From contig CANXME010002663.1 in the NCBI GenBank assembly GCA_948144175.1, positions 1-64,000 of the forward strand: a stretch of 64,000 bases of DNA. Direction: 5' to 3'. This document shows, piece by piece, positions 49,504 through 62,559 of the stretch. The notes beneath the pieces are model-generated. The model saw nothing but the letters and a program-made list of their open reading frames with translations. It was not told where the DNA came from and did not search any database. The DNA comes from Closterium sp. NIES-65 (Eukaryota; Streptophyta; Zygnematophyceae; Desmidiales; Closteriaceae). The first letter of the stretch is position 1. Every line of letters begins with the position of its first letter. The position numbers and the translations under genes are program-made.

Positions 49504-50226
49504 GGTGGGGGAGGATCAGAGCCGTGAAGCCTGATAGAAACAGGAAAGAGAGCAAGTAATGGCGGTCGGAGCAGCTATAGCGCTGCTGCTGTTGTGGCTG
49601 GTGCCGCAGGGGTTGCAGGGGGTGGGTTAGGACGGGGGAAGAGGAGGTGGGCGGAGAAAAGGGGGAGAGAAGAGGGGGGTGGAGAAAGAGTGCTGGGGAA
49701 ATGGGGGAATGTGGCGGAAAAAGCAGCAGAGCGGAGAATGGGTGGCGAGGGGAAGGGATGTCAGGTGGCGGGGGTTGTGTGGGAGGAAGGAACGATTTTT
49801 GGGCTCTGCGGAATGCTGGATGAATAAAAACAGGTGGTATTAGATGACATGCACAGAGCGACGTTATGGCATAACGAAACAATTGAATTGATATGGGCCA
49901 TGTAGAACAGAGGAAAATATTCATGCACAGTGTTCATTCTTTCCTTGGTATCTGTTACGATGCGAAGTTTTATGAGAAGGCATTCCTGTATGCTGCAGGA
50001 GCCGACTCTACCGAGTACGAGGCTGAGGAGTCAGAAGAACCGAAGCAACGCACCAACCGTCAGATCAAGACCGATGCAGGCAGAAACGTTTACAGTGAAA
50101 AGAGCGGGAACGGTTTTTGAACGGGTTCCCGCGCCGCACGGTTTTTGGAAATTCAGTTGCAATAAGGGAATGTACCCCTTAGAGTACATGGCTAGTCTAG
50201 GTCCTTTCGTATTCCATTGTACTCTT
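49504..50226. other. RPS8 upstream region
   Basis: Presumed promoter and 5' UTR of RPS8, up to the Copia-B insertion. A GGGGAAGAGG-type purine tract lies at 49630-49740. I cannot point to a specific promoter element. Confidence 0.45.
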
Positions 50227-50603
50227 TGTTGGGCTGAGAATTTCAGCCTTAGGATCTTTGCAGAGAATAGGCTAGTAGGTGCTAGACTAGCACAGCGGAA
50301 GTGTTGAGTGAATGTACTTGTGCTGTGTATGAGAACAAGTAATTGATTAAGGCAAAGAGCATACAGGAATATATAGGAAGGATAGATTACAGGAAGCGGT
50401 TATGTTTATCGAGACGAGTAACCTTTCGACTATCGAGGCGGTTACTGTTCACTGAAGCGTCGCTTGCTGTTACGTAACCTCCAGGCGGTTACAGCTCGCA
50501 ACCTCCAATTGCGGTTTGATGTGGTACGCGCCTTTTCGACTTCATACCCCTTTTGTTGTGCTTCAGTATCGGGTGAGGTTCGATACTACAGAAACGCACT
50601 AAG

Positions 50604-53600
50604 TCATGCGTTTATATTCCCAACACTCCCCTTCGTTTCTGGAGTGTCGACGTGGTTGGCTTCAGTGACGTGGCCCAATCCGGTGAGCAGCATGCAGTAC
50701 TCGAATTTCCCCTTTGGTAGCTTCTTGGTGAGATAATCTGCTGCCATCTCGGTGGTCGGGCAGTAGTCCAGCTGGAGTTTTCCCTTCTCGATTTCGTCTT
50801 TCACTAAGAAGTATCGCAGTGCGATATGCTTGGTTCTGTTGGCGAAGCCATTCTTGTTCGCAATCCGTATCGCGGACTGGTTTTCGCAGAAAAGCGAGAA
50901 GTTGGGTACTTTCGCAATTTTCGCCTCTTCCAGCAGTTCGCGCAGGTACAGACCTTCCTTGGTGGCGGTGCAAAGAGCAATATACTCTACTTCAGCAGAT
51001 GATAGTGCGACGAGTTCCTGCTTACTTGATTGCCAGGAGATAGTTCCGACGGGCTCGAGACGGTAGACGTAGCCGGTGCGAGAGCGACGATCGACACGAT
51101 CAGCAGCATAATCAGCGTCGACGTAACCGAGTAGTTTTAGATCGGTCGTCGTGTTCTTGTGATATGTTAAGCCAGCTGTTGGCATCGAGATGAAGTAGAG
51201 AAGGGCTCGGTTGAGTTCCTTGAGGTGACGTTGTTCTGGGCGCTTAAGGTAGGTCGCTAGCTGGCTGGCGCTGTAGGATAAGTCCGGTCGGCATGTAACG
51301 GCGGCAAAGAGTAGACAACCCAGTTTCTGTTGATATTCCTGGATTCCGGCAGACGGCAGTAGGTTGGTTTCTTCGGTTGGGTCGGGCGATAGGTGACTGT
51401 AGGGTGTTGCGACGTGCGTCGGTGTGAAGCAGAAGCGTTCGGCGATAGTGCTTGCGTATTTTGAGGCGCTGAGATGAATGGCGTTGTCTTCGTCGAGAAT
51501 GTTGAGCCCTAGGTACTGCGTGACGTTGGGTGAGACTATGAGGGAGAGATCCGTCTGAAGCTCCTTTTCGAACCAGGTGACGATGGCGGTAGTTGACCCG
51601 ATGTAAAGTAAGTCATCGACGTAGACGATTAGCAAGACGTAGTCGTTGTCGTGGGTGAGGCGATACATGTCCTGGTCATGGGGCAGTTGGTTGAATCCGA
51701 TGCGTTTAAGTCGTGCGTGCAGGTACTGCTGCCAGAGTCGCGGTGCCTGTTTGATTCCGTACAGCGATTTAAGTAGTTAACAGACGCGGGAAGGGTCGTC
51801 GACGAACCCGTGGGGCTGTTCAACGAAGATTTCGGCGTCGACTGGAGCGTACAGAAAAGCGTTGGCGACGTCGATTTGTCGGAGTGGGCGGCGACGTGAG
51901 GCGGCGATGGCGAGAAGAATGCGTAGGGAAGTGTGTCGACTGACTGGAGCAAAGGTCTCGGTGAAGTCGCGACCAAATTCTTGGTCGAGTCCGCGGACGA
52001 CCCATCGAGCTTTAAATCGTTCGATTGTTCCGTCGGAGTTGGTTTTGATCCGGAATACCCATCTCCCAGAGAGAATGGGTCTGTCTTGTGCGAGTGATGC
52101 AGGGACGATCTTCCAGGTGTTGCGGTCTGATAGCGCTTTTAACTCCTTTTCCATGGCTTCGCGCCATTTTTCTTTGTGTTCCCCCCCCAGAGCCTGCTTG
52201 ACAGAGCGAGGCTCTTCCGGTGGCGTCGAAGGCCCGTGCACTGCAGCGACGAGTCCCAAGACTTGGAGTCCGCTGGGGGTGTGACGGTTCAGCAAGGGAT
52301 CCTCGGGATAGACTTCTTCGTCTCCCGCTTCAGGATCAGGTGCGAATCCGGGGCCATAGTGTTCAGAGATGTCGGTGTTGACGGGTTGGGGTGTTACGTA
52401 ACCAGTGTCGGCGAAATGGTAGTAGGCGTCGGCATTGACGCTGTCGCGAGGATTTTCGTCGTCCATGGGGATTAGGACGGAGCAGTAGGGAAGGGGTCCA
52501 GCAGCTTTGGAGGCGCCGTCGACGTTTTCTTCTTCCCAGTCATCAGCGTCGGAGGGTGAAGCGAAGGCTCGGGAGCCAGAAAATCTGCCGGTGGGGTCGA
52601 CGTGGCGTGCGATGTTGTCCAGGTAATGGTTGAGGGTGAGTCGCTCGTAGAAGATAACATCACGTGCTGCTACTATTTCCTTTGTGTGGACGTCGAAGAT
52701 TCGCCAAGCTTCGTAATGTTTTGCCAGCCCGAGGTGTAGACCCCACTGTGCACGTTGCGAAAATCTCCCTACGCGTGCAGTGTGTGGGCGGTACTGTACC
52801 ATACACCCAAAGACTCGTAACATTTTTGTGTTGCCCAGCTTCCCAGTCCACAACAGGTGCGGAGATGCGTTGTTGGGCAGTGAAGACGAGGACAGCAAGT
52901 TGTGCAGGAGGACAGCGTGGTCCATCGCCGCTGGCCATTCTGAGTTGGGCAGTCGTGTTCCACGTAGCAGCTTTCGCATGGTTGTCTGCAGGGTCCTGTT
53001 CATCCTTTCGGCCACACCCTGCTGTTGGTGAGCGTAAGGAAGAGAGATGAGGCGTTTGATGCCTCTTTCTGCCAAGAACTGCGTGAAGTGGTTTGACTGG
53101 TATTCCTTTGCGCCATCTGACTGAAAACTCTTCAGTTTTACTCCCAATTCTCTTTCAGCGACAGGTAGCCAGGCTGTGAAGGCTTCTAGGTGTCAAAATG
53201 TTATCTTATGCTCTAGCCTGTAGTGGGGTGCTCTATAGCGAGTACAACCCTTCTAGGGTTTGCTATTTGTATCCCCATTCTTGCTAGTGCAAGCCCTCTT
53301 CTCTCTTCTAATTTTGTCATGCTATCAGAGCAGGTCGATCCCCTTGGATCGATCCTGTGGGTGGGTTACCACCTCCTCGCTTCCGCTGCAACTATTTCTT
53401 CCCGCCGTGCGCCCCGAGGCGCGCGGCGGTTTTCTGCCCGCCGTGCGCCCCGAGGCGCGCGGCGGTTTTCTGCCCGCCGTGCGCCCCGGGGCGCGCGGCG
53501 GTTCTCTGCCCGCTGTGCGCCCCGAGGCGCGCGGCGGGCTTCTGCCCCGTCGTTCGCCGCGTCGCCCTCTGGAGGCGCCGCGACGGGCGACGGGGGGGGG

Positions 53601-56600
53601 GGGGGGGGGGGGCGTCGCGGCCCCCCCGCCCCACTTCGCGGCCCCGTCGCCTCACGTCGCGGCCCCGCCGCCCCACTTCGCGACCCCGCTACCCTATGTT
53701 CGCGGCCCCGCCGCCCTTCTGTCGCGGCCCCGCCGCCCCAACTTCGCGGCCCAAGCGGCCCCGGAGGGTCGCCTCGACAGGCGACGGGAGGATTTACCTG
53801 GGGGAGGGGGCGAGCGCCGCCTTCCCACCCTGCCTACCCGCCATCCCACCCTGTCTGTGTTAGGGTTTGGGGGTGGCAAGCAGGGGGTGGCGAGTATGGG
53901 GGTGGCACTTCCTCATTCCTCCCTTTGCTCCTCCTCCTCCTTCATCTCCCACTACTGCAGCTGTCGCTGAGGGGGGTGGATGTGTGGGAGACTGGGGTTT
54001 AGGGTTTAAGGGGGGTGCGTGGGAGTGGAGCTAGGGGTGTAGCAGCGGGTGTGTGTCGGGGGAGTGGGACTGTTTGGGGAAGTTGCACGGAGGTTGCCGT
54101 CGTGTCGCCAGCAGCACCTGTATTCCGGGGACTTCGTCCGGTAGCCCAGTCGTAGCCAGCTGTGCCAGCCGCCCGTGGGTCCGTTGCTCGTCTGCCGCTA
54201 CTTTAGCCGCGGGGCCTGTTACTCCTGTATTCCGGGGACTTCGCCCGGTAGCCGCTGTGCCAGTCTGCCTCCTGTTGCCCGTGTGTCTGCAGCTTCAGCC
54301 GTCGCCTCCTATCTCCTCTCCCCTCACTCTCTCTCCTCCTCCTCACTTGCCCGTTGTGACTACCACTAGCTTTGCTCATAATTGTGAACTCTAAACTATT
54401 GCTTCTTGAACTTGTGCTCAGAATGTGTGGTGACATTGTGATCCACCCTGAGCTTGTACTGCTTTGCCTGCTCTGCTGCTTACACCCCACTTTGGCTATG
54501 GGGGTGTGTCAGAATGTTATCTTATGCTCTAGCCTGTAGTGGGGTGCTCTATAGCGAGTACAACCCTTCTAGGGTTTGCTATTTGTATCCCCATTCTTGC
54601 TAGTGCAAGCCCTCTTCTCTCTTCTAATTTTTTCACTAGGGCCATATCTCGTGACGGTAAGTTGACGTGCCAGACATGACGTGTTGCGGCGTCGATGAAG
54701 GTGATGACGTAGTTCAGATCTTCACGGCCTTCGGTTCGAGGTATGTATAAGATGTCGCTGTAGACTTTCTCGAGTGGTTGATAAACGGGGGCGCTCGGGT
54801 TGTGATGTGACGGGAATGGTTGGTGAGGCAAGTCCGCTTCCGGACAGATGAAGCAAGTGCCGCGTGGTCGTTCGAGTTCGAGTCCGTTGGGGAGAAGTAG
54901 AGCGTTCTTGTCTAACACTCCGACTCGTATTGTGTTATAGAGTGTCTTGTTTCCAGGATGTCCAAGGCGATGATGCCAGATGTCTTCGGAGGCGCTGTGA
55001 CCGACGGAGCATTGATAGAAGTCTGCGTTGGCGAAGAAGGCGGCGTGTGTTGCTGCACTTCGATGAACGGCGCGTGGTGCTGGCGTTAACTGTTGGGCGG
55101 CTGTCGGTGGCGTGTCGATGATGAGAGGTGGTGGTGGCACGACGGAGGGACCGGGCTGTGGGGTTTCGGAAAGTGGTTCCGCGACGACGGTTGGTTCTTC
55201 AACTGCAGGTTCGGTGATTGTTGGTGCTGTGTCGGGTGTTGTTGTTGTTGCGATGACGGGTGTTGACTCAGGTGTTGTTGCTTGTGTTTGCAGGACGGCA
55301 AGCGTGTTGGTGCGTTCAGCTTCGGGAATGGTACGGGAGTACCAAAAGCCTTCGGGACTGAAGTTCGGGTCAAGATCTGGCGGGTGCATCCAAGGTGCGA
55401 GGGCGACTATGCCGTCGCTGTCGGCGGTGCCTTTGTCGGGGACGAAATCAAGGACGAAGACGTCGTCTTGTTGAATTGCGCGGCCGATGAAGACCCCCCC
55501 TTTTCCGTGGTAAAGACGAATTTCCCGGGCGTAGGAGTCACACTCCAGGTGAACGCCTTTCGACATGAGCTGGCTGACGCTCAATAAGTTGAAGCCGAGG
55601 TTGTCGACAACGAGCACTTTGTTTAATTGAAGAATAACGTTCGTTTCATTCGACTGAAGCTCCACGACTCCTTGTTTGTTGGTGCGCATGTTTTCGTTGT
55701 TGGCGACGGTGATGAGGACATCTCGCGGAAGACGTCGTTCGCGCTGAAGAAACCGTGATGAAGAGCACATGTGGTGACCACAACAGCTGTCGAGGAACCA
55801 TGTGTCGGGTCCGGTGGGTGAGCCATTTGCGATGGCGGCATACGTAGGATTCACATTAAGGGATGACGGTGGTGGTGACGGTCGCTCGTCGGGACTGTAA
55901 GTCGGTGGTGAGCTGGTAATGCACGAGTCGATGTTTGACTCTGTTGTTCGTGCCATGGCGACGATTCTTGATGTCTGTGCAGGTCCCGAAGTGGAGGTTG
56001 ATGGTCGCGTTGAAGTAGTCGTTGAGGCGGTCGCGGGACGTTGTTGAGTTGACGCGATGTGAGGAGGCGCTGGTCGCAGAGGACGAGAGAATGGTGCTGG
56101 TTGTCGTTGTTGCCGAGGGCAGTTGAAGCGTGTATGTCGTGATGTACGACACAGATGACAGTAAGGAGATACGTGTCTTCGATTTTGGTAACGTGGCTGT
56201 CGTCGATTGGTGTAAAGAACGACTGGTTGATGATGCCTTTTGTTGTTGCGTTCTTCGAACAGGTCCATTTCCTGCTGCTCGGCGTGAAGTTCGGCGCAGA
56301 GATGCATCTCGAAGAGTCGACCGTGAGCGCGAAGAAGTGAACGGGTGGTGCGCCATTGAGGTCCAAGGCCGACGAGAACGACGGTTACAAACGCTTCTTC
56401 AGATAAGTTTCCTCCGCAGCGAATGAGTCTGTCGCGTAGTCCTTGACAACGACTTATGTAAGGCATGGCCTTTTCTCCAGGTTGCATTTGAACTGTTGTC
56501 AGTTGTGCCATGACTCTGCTTTGTGTAACGCTGTCCGATGCTTGATGAATGCTTCGCAGATGCTGATAGGCGAGTTCCGCCGAGTTTGCGTAGTTCCGGT

Positions 56601-57237
56601 AGGCGCGGATGCTTTGCTGCTCGTTCGGCGACAAATTTCGAAGAAGTATGGAGTAGGCCATCAGAGAGTGATAAGTATAGTTTTCCTTGTCTTTGTCTTC
56701 GCCGTTGTGTGGATATGGCCAGGTACCGTTGAAGAATCCAAGAAGATTCGTGCCTTCCATCAGGAGTTCAAACTCGAAACTCCAAGAATAGAAGTCTTTC
56801 CCGTTGAATGGTGTGGATGTGTGCAGTCGTAGGATGTTGTTGAACTGTGCTTGTACTTGCAGGACTTCTTCGGCGTCTCGTTTGATGGCGGGAAGAGGAG
56901 TAGCTGGATGGCGAGGCGGCATAAACGTGAAGGAACCAGGTGAGACTGAATTTGGTGTTTGTTGATTATGTCGTCCGAACGATGACTTGTCAATACTCAT
57001 TGGTGCTGCTCCGTTGTTTACGCTGCTGCTGTTTGCAGGTTGTGAGGACTGCTGCCGCGACATGAAGTTGAAGAATTGCTCCATTAAGCTTGGGTCGAAG
57101 CTTGTTGGCGGCGCTACTGGTGCTTGAGTAGATCGTTCCGGCGTTAATCCGGGCGTTGTTCCTCCTTCGGTCTGCAGCTCGGAGACCGGGGGTAGAGTAG
57201 ATCCCGTAGATGACCTTCTTTCTTTGCCACTTGCCAT
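50604..57237 (-). pseudogene. Copia-B Gag-Pol, split by a nested element and one stop codon
   Basis: Gag starts at 57237 (MASGKERRSSTG) and has the zinc knuckle CHLCRTSRHTRFNC. Then come protease (WFLDSCCGHHMC), HHRLGHPGNKTL and the integrase start (VYSDILYIPRTEG, FIDAATRHVWHVNL). After the nested insertion: FQSDGAKEYQSNHF, QQQGVAERMNRT, the RT start (WVFRIKTNSDGTIERFKAR) and an in-frame TAA at 51777-51779. Reading resumes in frame with LLKSLYGIKQAPRLW, YVDDLLYIGS, RNase H (LLGYVDADYAAD) and a stop at 50604 inside the 3' LTR. Apart from the insertion and the TAA the frame is open throughout. Confidence 0.92.
53191..54635 (+). mobile_element. TRIM-like non-autonomous LTR element (TRIM-C)
   Basis: LTRs of 129 bp (53191-53319, 54507-54635) differ at about two bases. 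TSD is CTAGG (53186-53190, 54636-54640). PBS TGCTATCAGAGCAGG follows the left LTR; PPT CTATGGGGGTG precedes the right LTR, giving plus orientation. The interior has CGTGCGCCCCGAGGCGCGCG repeats (53400-53550), a G-run (53591-53612), the GCTGCAGCTGYCGCTG-type module (about 53957-53975) and no retrotransposon gene. It splits the Copia-B integrase. Confidence 0.93.
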
Positions 57238-57748
57238 GTCTTGCCTTTCTTGAATAAAGGTTGAACTTCTTGTTTGCTTGCAGATTGGTAGCCTGGGAGA
57301 GGCTTAGTGACGAGAGCCTTGTTCTCTGACTGCTCTCATACCATGTTGGGCTGAGAATTTCAGCCTTAGGATCTTTGCAGAGAATAGGCTAGTAGGTGCT
57401 AGAGTAGCACAGCGGAAGTCTTGAGTGAATGTACTTGTGCTGGTGTATGAGAACAAGTAATTGATTAAGGCAAAGAGCATACAGGAATATATAGGAAGGA
57501 TAGATTACAGGAAGCGGTTATGTTTTTCGAGACGCGTAACGCTTCGACTATTGAGGCGGTTACTGTTCACTGAAGCGTCGCTTGCTGTTACGTAACCTCC
57601 AGGCGGTTACAGCTCGCAACCTCCAGTTGCGGTTTGATGTGGTACGCGCCTTTTCCACTTCATACCCCTTTTGTTGTGCTTCAGTATCGGGTGAGGTTCG
57701 ATACTACAGAAACGCACTAAGTCATGCATTTATATTCCCAACACTCTT

Positions 57749-58180
57749 ATATAAACTCGATGTATGCATGCTATCATCAACTCATTCATTTTACATTCAC
57801 TCTGACCTGAGATTCAAACTTCCGCTGCAACTACTCCGCGATCAACCCTGAGCGATCCTTCGCTAAGTCCCACTTGGGATTGTAACAGTATCATATATCA
57901 ACGCCCATTGAACTTCTTAATGGATCAAACAAATCTTCAATATAACATGCACATAAATAGTTTTGTTTTGTTTGTTTCTCAATAAATTTGTGTTTTTGCT
58001 ACCTTGCAAGAGCAGCTCTCATGCTCAATGTATCAAGCACTATAGCGCATGGAACATCTACGATATACACACATGATCGTGGCATTGGGCTAGCATAGCT
58101 CGCGCGACTGGTGTTGCTAGCGCAAAATGGCTAGTGCGTGGCGCGGCTGGCTCGGCTCGCTGGCGTGGCTGGTTGGTGCG
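57749..58180. other. Intergenic, nothing specific seen
   Basis: AT-richer unique sequence between Copia-B and the next Copia derivative. Confidence 0.5.
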
Positions 58181-58512
58181 GATGGTGTCAGAAGTCTAGG
58201 CAGGAATGAATGCAGTATGAAAGTGTTGGGTACAAGTATGAAACCCTTAGAGGGGTTGTACCCCATATTGGCCACCCCACTACAGCCTAAACAGATATAG
58301 AATGCATATAATTGACACACCCCCATAGGCAAAGTGGGGGAGAGCAAGGGGTCACAAGAACAATCAAGAGAAGCAAAGCAAGCTCAGGGTGGATCACAAC
58401 GTCACCACACACACTGAGCACAACCAAAGGGGCCACAAGGCCAGTTCACAAGCAGAGGTATATATGAAACAACAACAACACAGTGATCTCTACCTAGCAG
58501 AGCAAACATGCA

Positions 58513-58541
58513 GGTATATATATATATATATATATATATAT
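58513..58541 (+). repeat. (TA)n microsatellite
   Basis: About 14 TA units inside the 3' part of the Copia derivative. Confidence 0.95.
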
Positions 58542-58558
58542 CACAGTACAAACAAAGT

Positions 58559-58910
58559 CTATAGCAAGTGAGGAAACGTGGGCACAAGGCCTAACAAAGT
58601 ACAAAAACGCTGATGATCACCGGACGGAAGTACCTTAGTGAATATATCAGCAGTGTTGGCCCGACTGGCCACGTGAGCAAGACGAAGCTGACCACACTGC
58701 TGCAACTCTCGAGCCAGAAAGTAACGCAGAGCGATGTGCTCCGTTCTGTGCTCCAGTCTGTGCTCCTGACACAAGGCAATGGTGGCCTTGTTGTCTACGT
58801 ACAGAACTGGAGGAGAACGAGGCCTCTCTCCCAAGTCGGTCAGCAGGTAGGTGAGCAAGCGTAACTCCTGTGCAGCCATGGCTATGGCGTAGATCTCGGC
58901 GGGCGGCGGC
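58559..58910 (-). pseudogene. Copia RNase H fragment
   Basis: Reads MAAQELRLLTYLLTDLGER, VLYVDNKATIALCQEHRLEH, HIALRYFLARELQQCGQLRL and ANTADIFTK, closely like the Copia-A RNase H at 23358-23690. Upstream of MAAQELR the similarity stops abruptly in GC-rich filler. Confidence 0.9.
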
Positions 58911-59491
58911 AGGGTCGGCGCACGACGGCGGAGATGCAACAGCGGCTGCAGAGTAGGGCCGCGTCAGCTGCAGGGCTGGGGCCACGACAGCGGTAGGGCA
59001 GGGCCGCGGCAGCTGCTGCAGGGCGGGGCCGTGTCGGGGGCAGGGCAGAGGCCAGGCGGGGCCGCGCCAGCGGCAGGGCAGAGGCCGCGTCGGCGGCAGG
59101 GCGAGGCCGTGACAGCGGCAGGGCGGGGCCGCAACAGCGGCAGGGCAGGGCCGTGTCAGCGGCAGAGCGGGGCCGTGATAGCGACCTGGCGAGGCAGCGA
59201 CCGCGGCAGGGCGGGGCCGCGACCGCGGCAGGGGGGGGCCGCGTCAGCGGCAGGACGGGGCCGAATTAGTGGCAGGGCGGGGCTGCATCGGCTGTCAGAG
59301 CGCGGCGCGGGCTGCGCGGACAGTGCGCGGGGCAACTGCGGGCCACGTGCGCGCTGCGCAGGCTCGGCGCGGGCTGCGCAAGCGGTGCGCAGGGCAGCTG
59401 CGGGCCGCGCGCGCGCTGCGCGGGCTCGACACGGGCTGCGCGGGCGGTGCGCAGGGCGCGACGCGACTGCCGAGGCGCGACGCGAGCAGGG

Positions 59492-61977
59492 TGTCAGAAT
59501 GTATTTGCTGTTTAGCCTGCAGTGGGGTACTCTGTAGTGAGTACAACCCAGTTTAGGGTTTGCTATTTGTATCCCAACTTTCTATAGTGAAACCCCTCCT
59601 TCTTCCTTCTCGACTTTCCTCACCCAAAATTCTCTCGAAACTCACTAGCCATGGCTCCTAAGTCACGCTAGTATTCTAACATGGTATTAAGAGCAATAGT
59701 TCCTAGGACCTCACATTAATGGGCCCACCACCTAATGCCCTGCTAGCCTAGGCCCCGGCCCGTCGCTCCTTGGCGTCGCCCCTAGCCCCCGGGCTCGGTC
59801 CCTTGGCCCCGTCGCTCCTAGCTCGGCCCCTCGGCCCCGCTGGCCCCGTCGATTCGGCCCGTATATAGCCCGCGATCGGCCCGTACCTAGCCCGCGCCCG
59901 GCCCCGTCTCGCGCTCGCGCCCGGCCCGTACCTAGCCCGCGATCGGCCCGTTCCTAGCCCCGCGCCCGGCCCGTACCTAGCCCGCGACAGGCCCGTGCCT
60001 AGCCCGCGCTCGGCCACGTCTTACGCTTGCGCCCGGCCCCGTCTCTTGCCCGCGCCCGGCCCGTACCTAGCCCGCGCCCGGCCCCGTCTGTCGCCAGCGC
60101 CTGGCCTCGTACCTAGCCCGCGCCCGGCCCGTATAACGCCCGCGCCTGGCCCCGTACTTAGCCCGCGCCCCGGCCCCGTACCTGCCCAGCGCCTAGCCCC
60201 GTACCTGCCCAGCGCCCGGCCCCGTACCTGCCCAAACCGCGGCCTCGGTGCCCTGTTGCAACATGGTGGGTGAGGGGATGGCAAGAGGGGGTTCCTCCTG
60301 CCCGCGTGCCCTACAGTCCCACGCGCAGCTCCGCCCCCGCCCCCCTCCCCCCCCCTCCCCCCCCCTCCCCCCCCCTCCCCCCCCCTCCCCCCCCTCCATG
60401 GGGATGGCGGGGAGAGGGTGTGAGGGGGTGGCGGATGTGCCTCAGCAGCAGCAGCTGCCGCCACGCCTCCTCCTCTCTCTCTCCCTGCCGCACCTTGTGT
60501 TGGGAGAGGGGAGGAGCTTGGAGGTTCAGGGGGAGGCAGGAGGGGATCTGCAGCACCAGCCCCCCCCCACCCTTCTCCTACCTCCCCCTGCTGCGGGTGC
60601 AGCAGAAGGGGGGAGGGGATCTGCAGCACCGACCCCCACCCCCCCTCCCCTCCTCTCCCCCTCATCCTTCTCCTACCTCCCCCTGCTGCGGGTGCAGCAG
60701 TGGGGGGGAAGCGATCTGCCATCCCCCTGCTGCGGATACGGCCGTTGGGGGAGGGTACCTGCAACACCAGCCCCCCCCCCTGCCCCCCCCCCTTCTCCTC
60801 CATCTCTCTGCTGCGGGTGCAGCAGTGGGGGGAGGGTATGGGGGTGGCGGGTGTGGCCAACCTGCTGTCGCCCGAGCGGCTCCTGCGCCGCCCCTTCTCC
60901 TACCTCCCCCCTGCTGCGGGTGTGGCAGTGGGGGGGAGGGGATCTGCGGCACCAGCCCCCCCCCCCCCCCCCCCCCCCCCTTCTCCTACCTCCCCCTGCT
61001 GCGGTTGCAGCAGTGGGGGGGAGGGGATCTGCAGCACCAGACCCCCCCCGCCCCACCCCCCCCCCTCCCTTCTCCTACCTCCCCCTGCTGCGGGTGCAGC
61101 AGTGGGGGGGAGGGGATCTGCAGCACCAGCCCCCCCTCGCCCCCCCCCCCCCTCCCCCTTCTCCTCCATCCCCTGCTGTAGGTGCAGCAGTGGGGGAGGG
61201 TATGGGGGTGGCAGGTGTGGGTGCAACTGCGGGGTGGCAGGTATGGGGGTGGCGGGTGTGTGAACCCCCCCCTGCTCCTCCTCCTCCTCCGTCTCCCACT
61301 GCTGCAGCTGCCGCTGAGGGGGGTGGGTGTGTGGAAGCCGAGGGAGTGGTGCTAGGGGGGTGACGTGGGAGTGGAGTTAGGGGTTCAGCAGGGGGTGTGT
61401 GTCAAGGGTGTGGGTCAGTTGGAGGAGGTCGTGTGGAGGTAGCTGTCGTGTCGCTTGCAGCGCCTGTAGTCCGTCGCCCTTGCTTCGGTAGCCAGTGAGC
61501 CTGTTGCACCAGTCGCCAGTGGGTCCGTTGCTCCTGCCGCTCGTCTATAGCCGCGGAGCCAGTCACTCCAGTAGTCCGTCGCCCTTGCTTTAGGTAGCCA
61601 CTGAGTCAGCCGCTCCTGTGCCCGTGCCTCTGCAGCTTCAGTCGTTGCCTCCCATCTTCTCTCCGTCCACAGTACTCTCCTCCTCCTCACTTGCCCTCTG
61701 TGATAGCCTCTAGCTTTGCTTGCCATTGTGAACCTGCTCTATGACTGCTTGCTCTGCTGATTATACCCCACTTTGACTATGGGGGTGTGTCAGAATGTAT
61801 TTGCTATTTAGCCTGCAGTGGGGTACTCTGTAGTGAATACAACCCAGTTTAGGGTTTGCTATTTGTATCCCAACTTTCTATAGTGAAACCCCTCATTCTT
61901 CCTTCTCGACTTTCCTCACCCAAAATTCTCTCGACACTCACTAGCCATGGCTCCTAAGTCACGCTAGTATTCTAACA
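59492..61977 (+). mobile_element. TRIM/LARD-like non-autonomous LTR element (TRIM-D)
   Basis: LTRs of 190 bp (59492-59681, 61788-61977) differ at about four bases. TSD is CAGGG (59487-59491, 61978-61982). PBS TGGTATTAAGAGCAATAG follows the left LTR; PPT CTATGGGGGTG precedes the right LTR. The interior has GCCCGTACCTAGCCCGCG-type repeats (59880-60240) and repeated CCCCTGCTGCGGGTGCAGCA blocks between C-runs (60560-61200). The shared GCTGCAGCTGCCGCTG module lies near 61305. No retrotransposon gene is present. Confidence 0.92.
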
Positions 61978-62333
61978 CAGGGAGGGCGACGCGCGGGGCA
62001 AAAGGGGCAGCGCGCGGGAATTAGGTCTGCGCGTGCGAAGCAGCAGCATACAGCTCAGACAGCAGACAGCAGGCAGCAGGCAGACAGTGCGCGCAGCGCA
62101 GTACGTCCTAGGCACAGTCACAGTCATAGTTGTGGGGTAGCGGTAGGTGGGCCCAAAAAAAAAGACGGTCCTACAGACCTACTGCTCTGAATACCATGTT
62201 AGAAGTCTAGGCAGGAATGAATGCAGTATGAAAGTGTTGGGTCAAAGTATGAAACCCTAGGAGGGGTTGTACCCCATATTGGCTACCCCACTACAGCCTA
62301 AATAGATATAGCATGCATACAATTGACAGATGG

Positions 62334-62559
62334 CTGGCCTGAGTGATTGGTACGACCGGTTGACGCATATGGCGTCGCGAGGTGGCGCACACGCCAGAGT
62401 GGGTGGCTCGCCAACTAGATGGGTGGCGTGATAGGGGTGCGCTGAGGGTGCTCTAAGAGGGGGGGGGCAGGGCTAGGGGCAACCGGGAGAATGTGTTACC
62501 AGGGTAGCTAGGGTAGGACAGCACCATGTTTGGGATCGAGAGCCCAGCCTTGCAAAGTG
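62334..62559. other. Spacer before the satellite array, nothing seen
   Basis: Unique sequence between the Copia derivative and the satellite. Confidence 0.5.

Larger units (their letters stand above)
50227..57743 (-). mobile_element. Copia LTR retrotransposon (Copia-B)
   Basis: LTRs are 50227-50625 (399 bp) and 57344-57743 (400 bp), about 3% different by eye. TSD is CTCTT (50222-50226 and 57744-57748). PBS TGGTATGAGAGCA abuts the 5' LTR; PPT GAAACGAAGGGGAG abuts the 3' LTR. It encodes Gag-Pol on the minus strand and is interrupted by a nested element at 53191-54635. Confidence 0.95.
58186..62328 (-). mobile_element. Copia-A-like deletion derivative (Copia-E)
   Basis: LTRs of 132 bp (58186-58317, 62197-62328) differ at about eight bases. 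TSD is GATGG (58181-58185, 62329-62333). PBS TGGTATTCAGAGCAG abuts the right LTR; the PPT region CTATGGGGGTG is the same as in Copia-A. Only the RNase H end of pol remains. The rest is GC-rich filler with CGGCAGGGCGGGGCCGC-type repeats (about 58905-59300). It contains nested TRIM-D. Confidence 0.9.
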
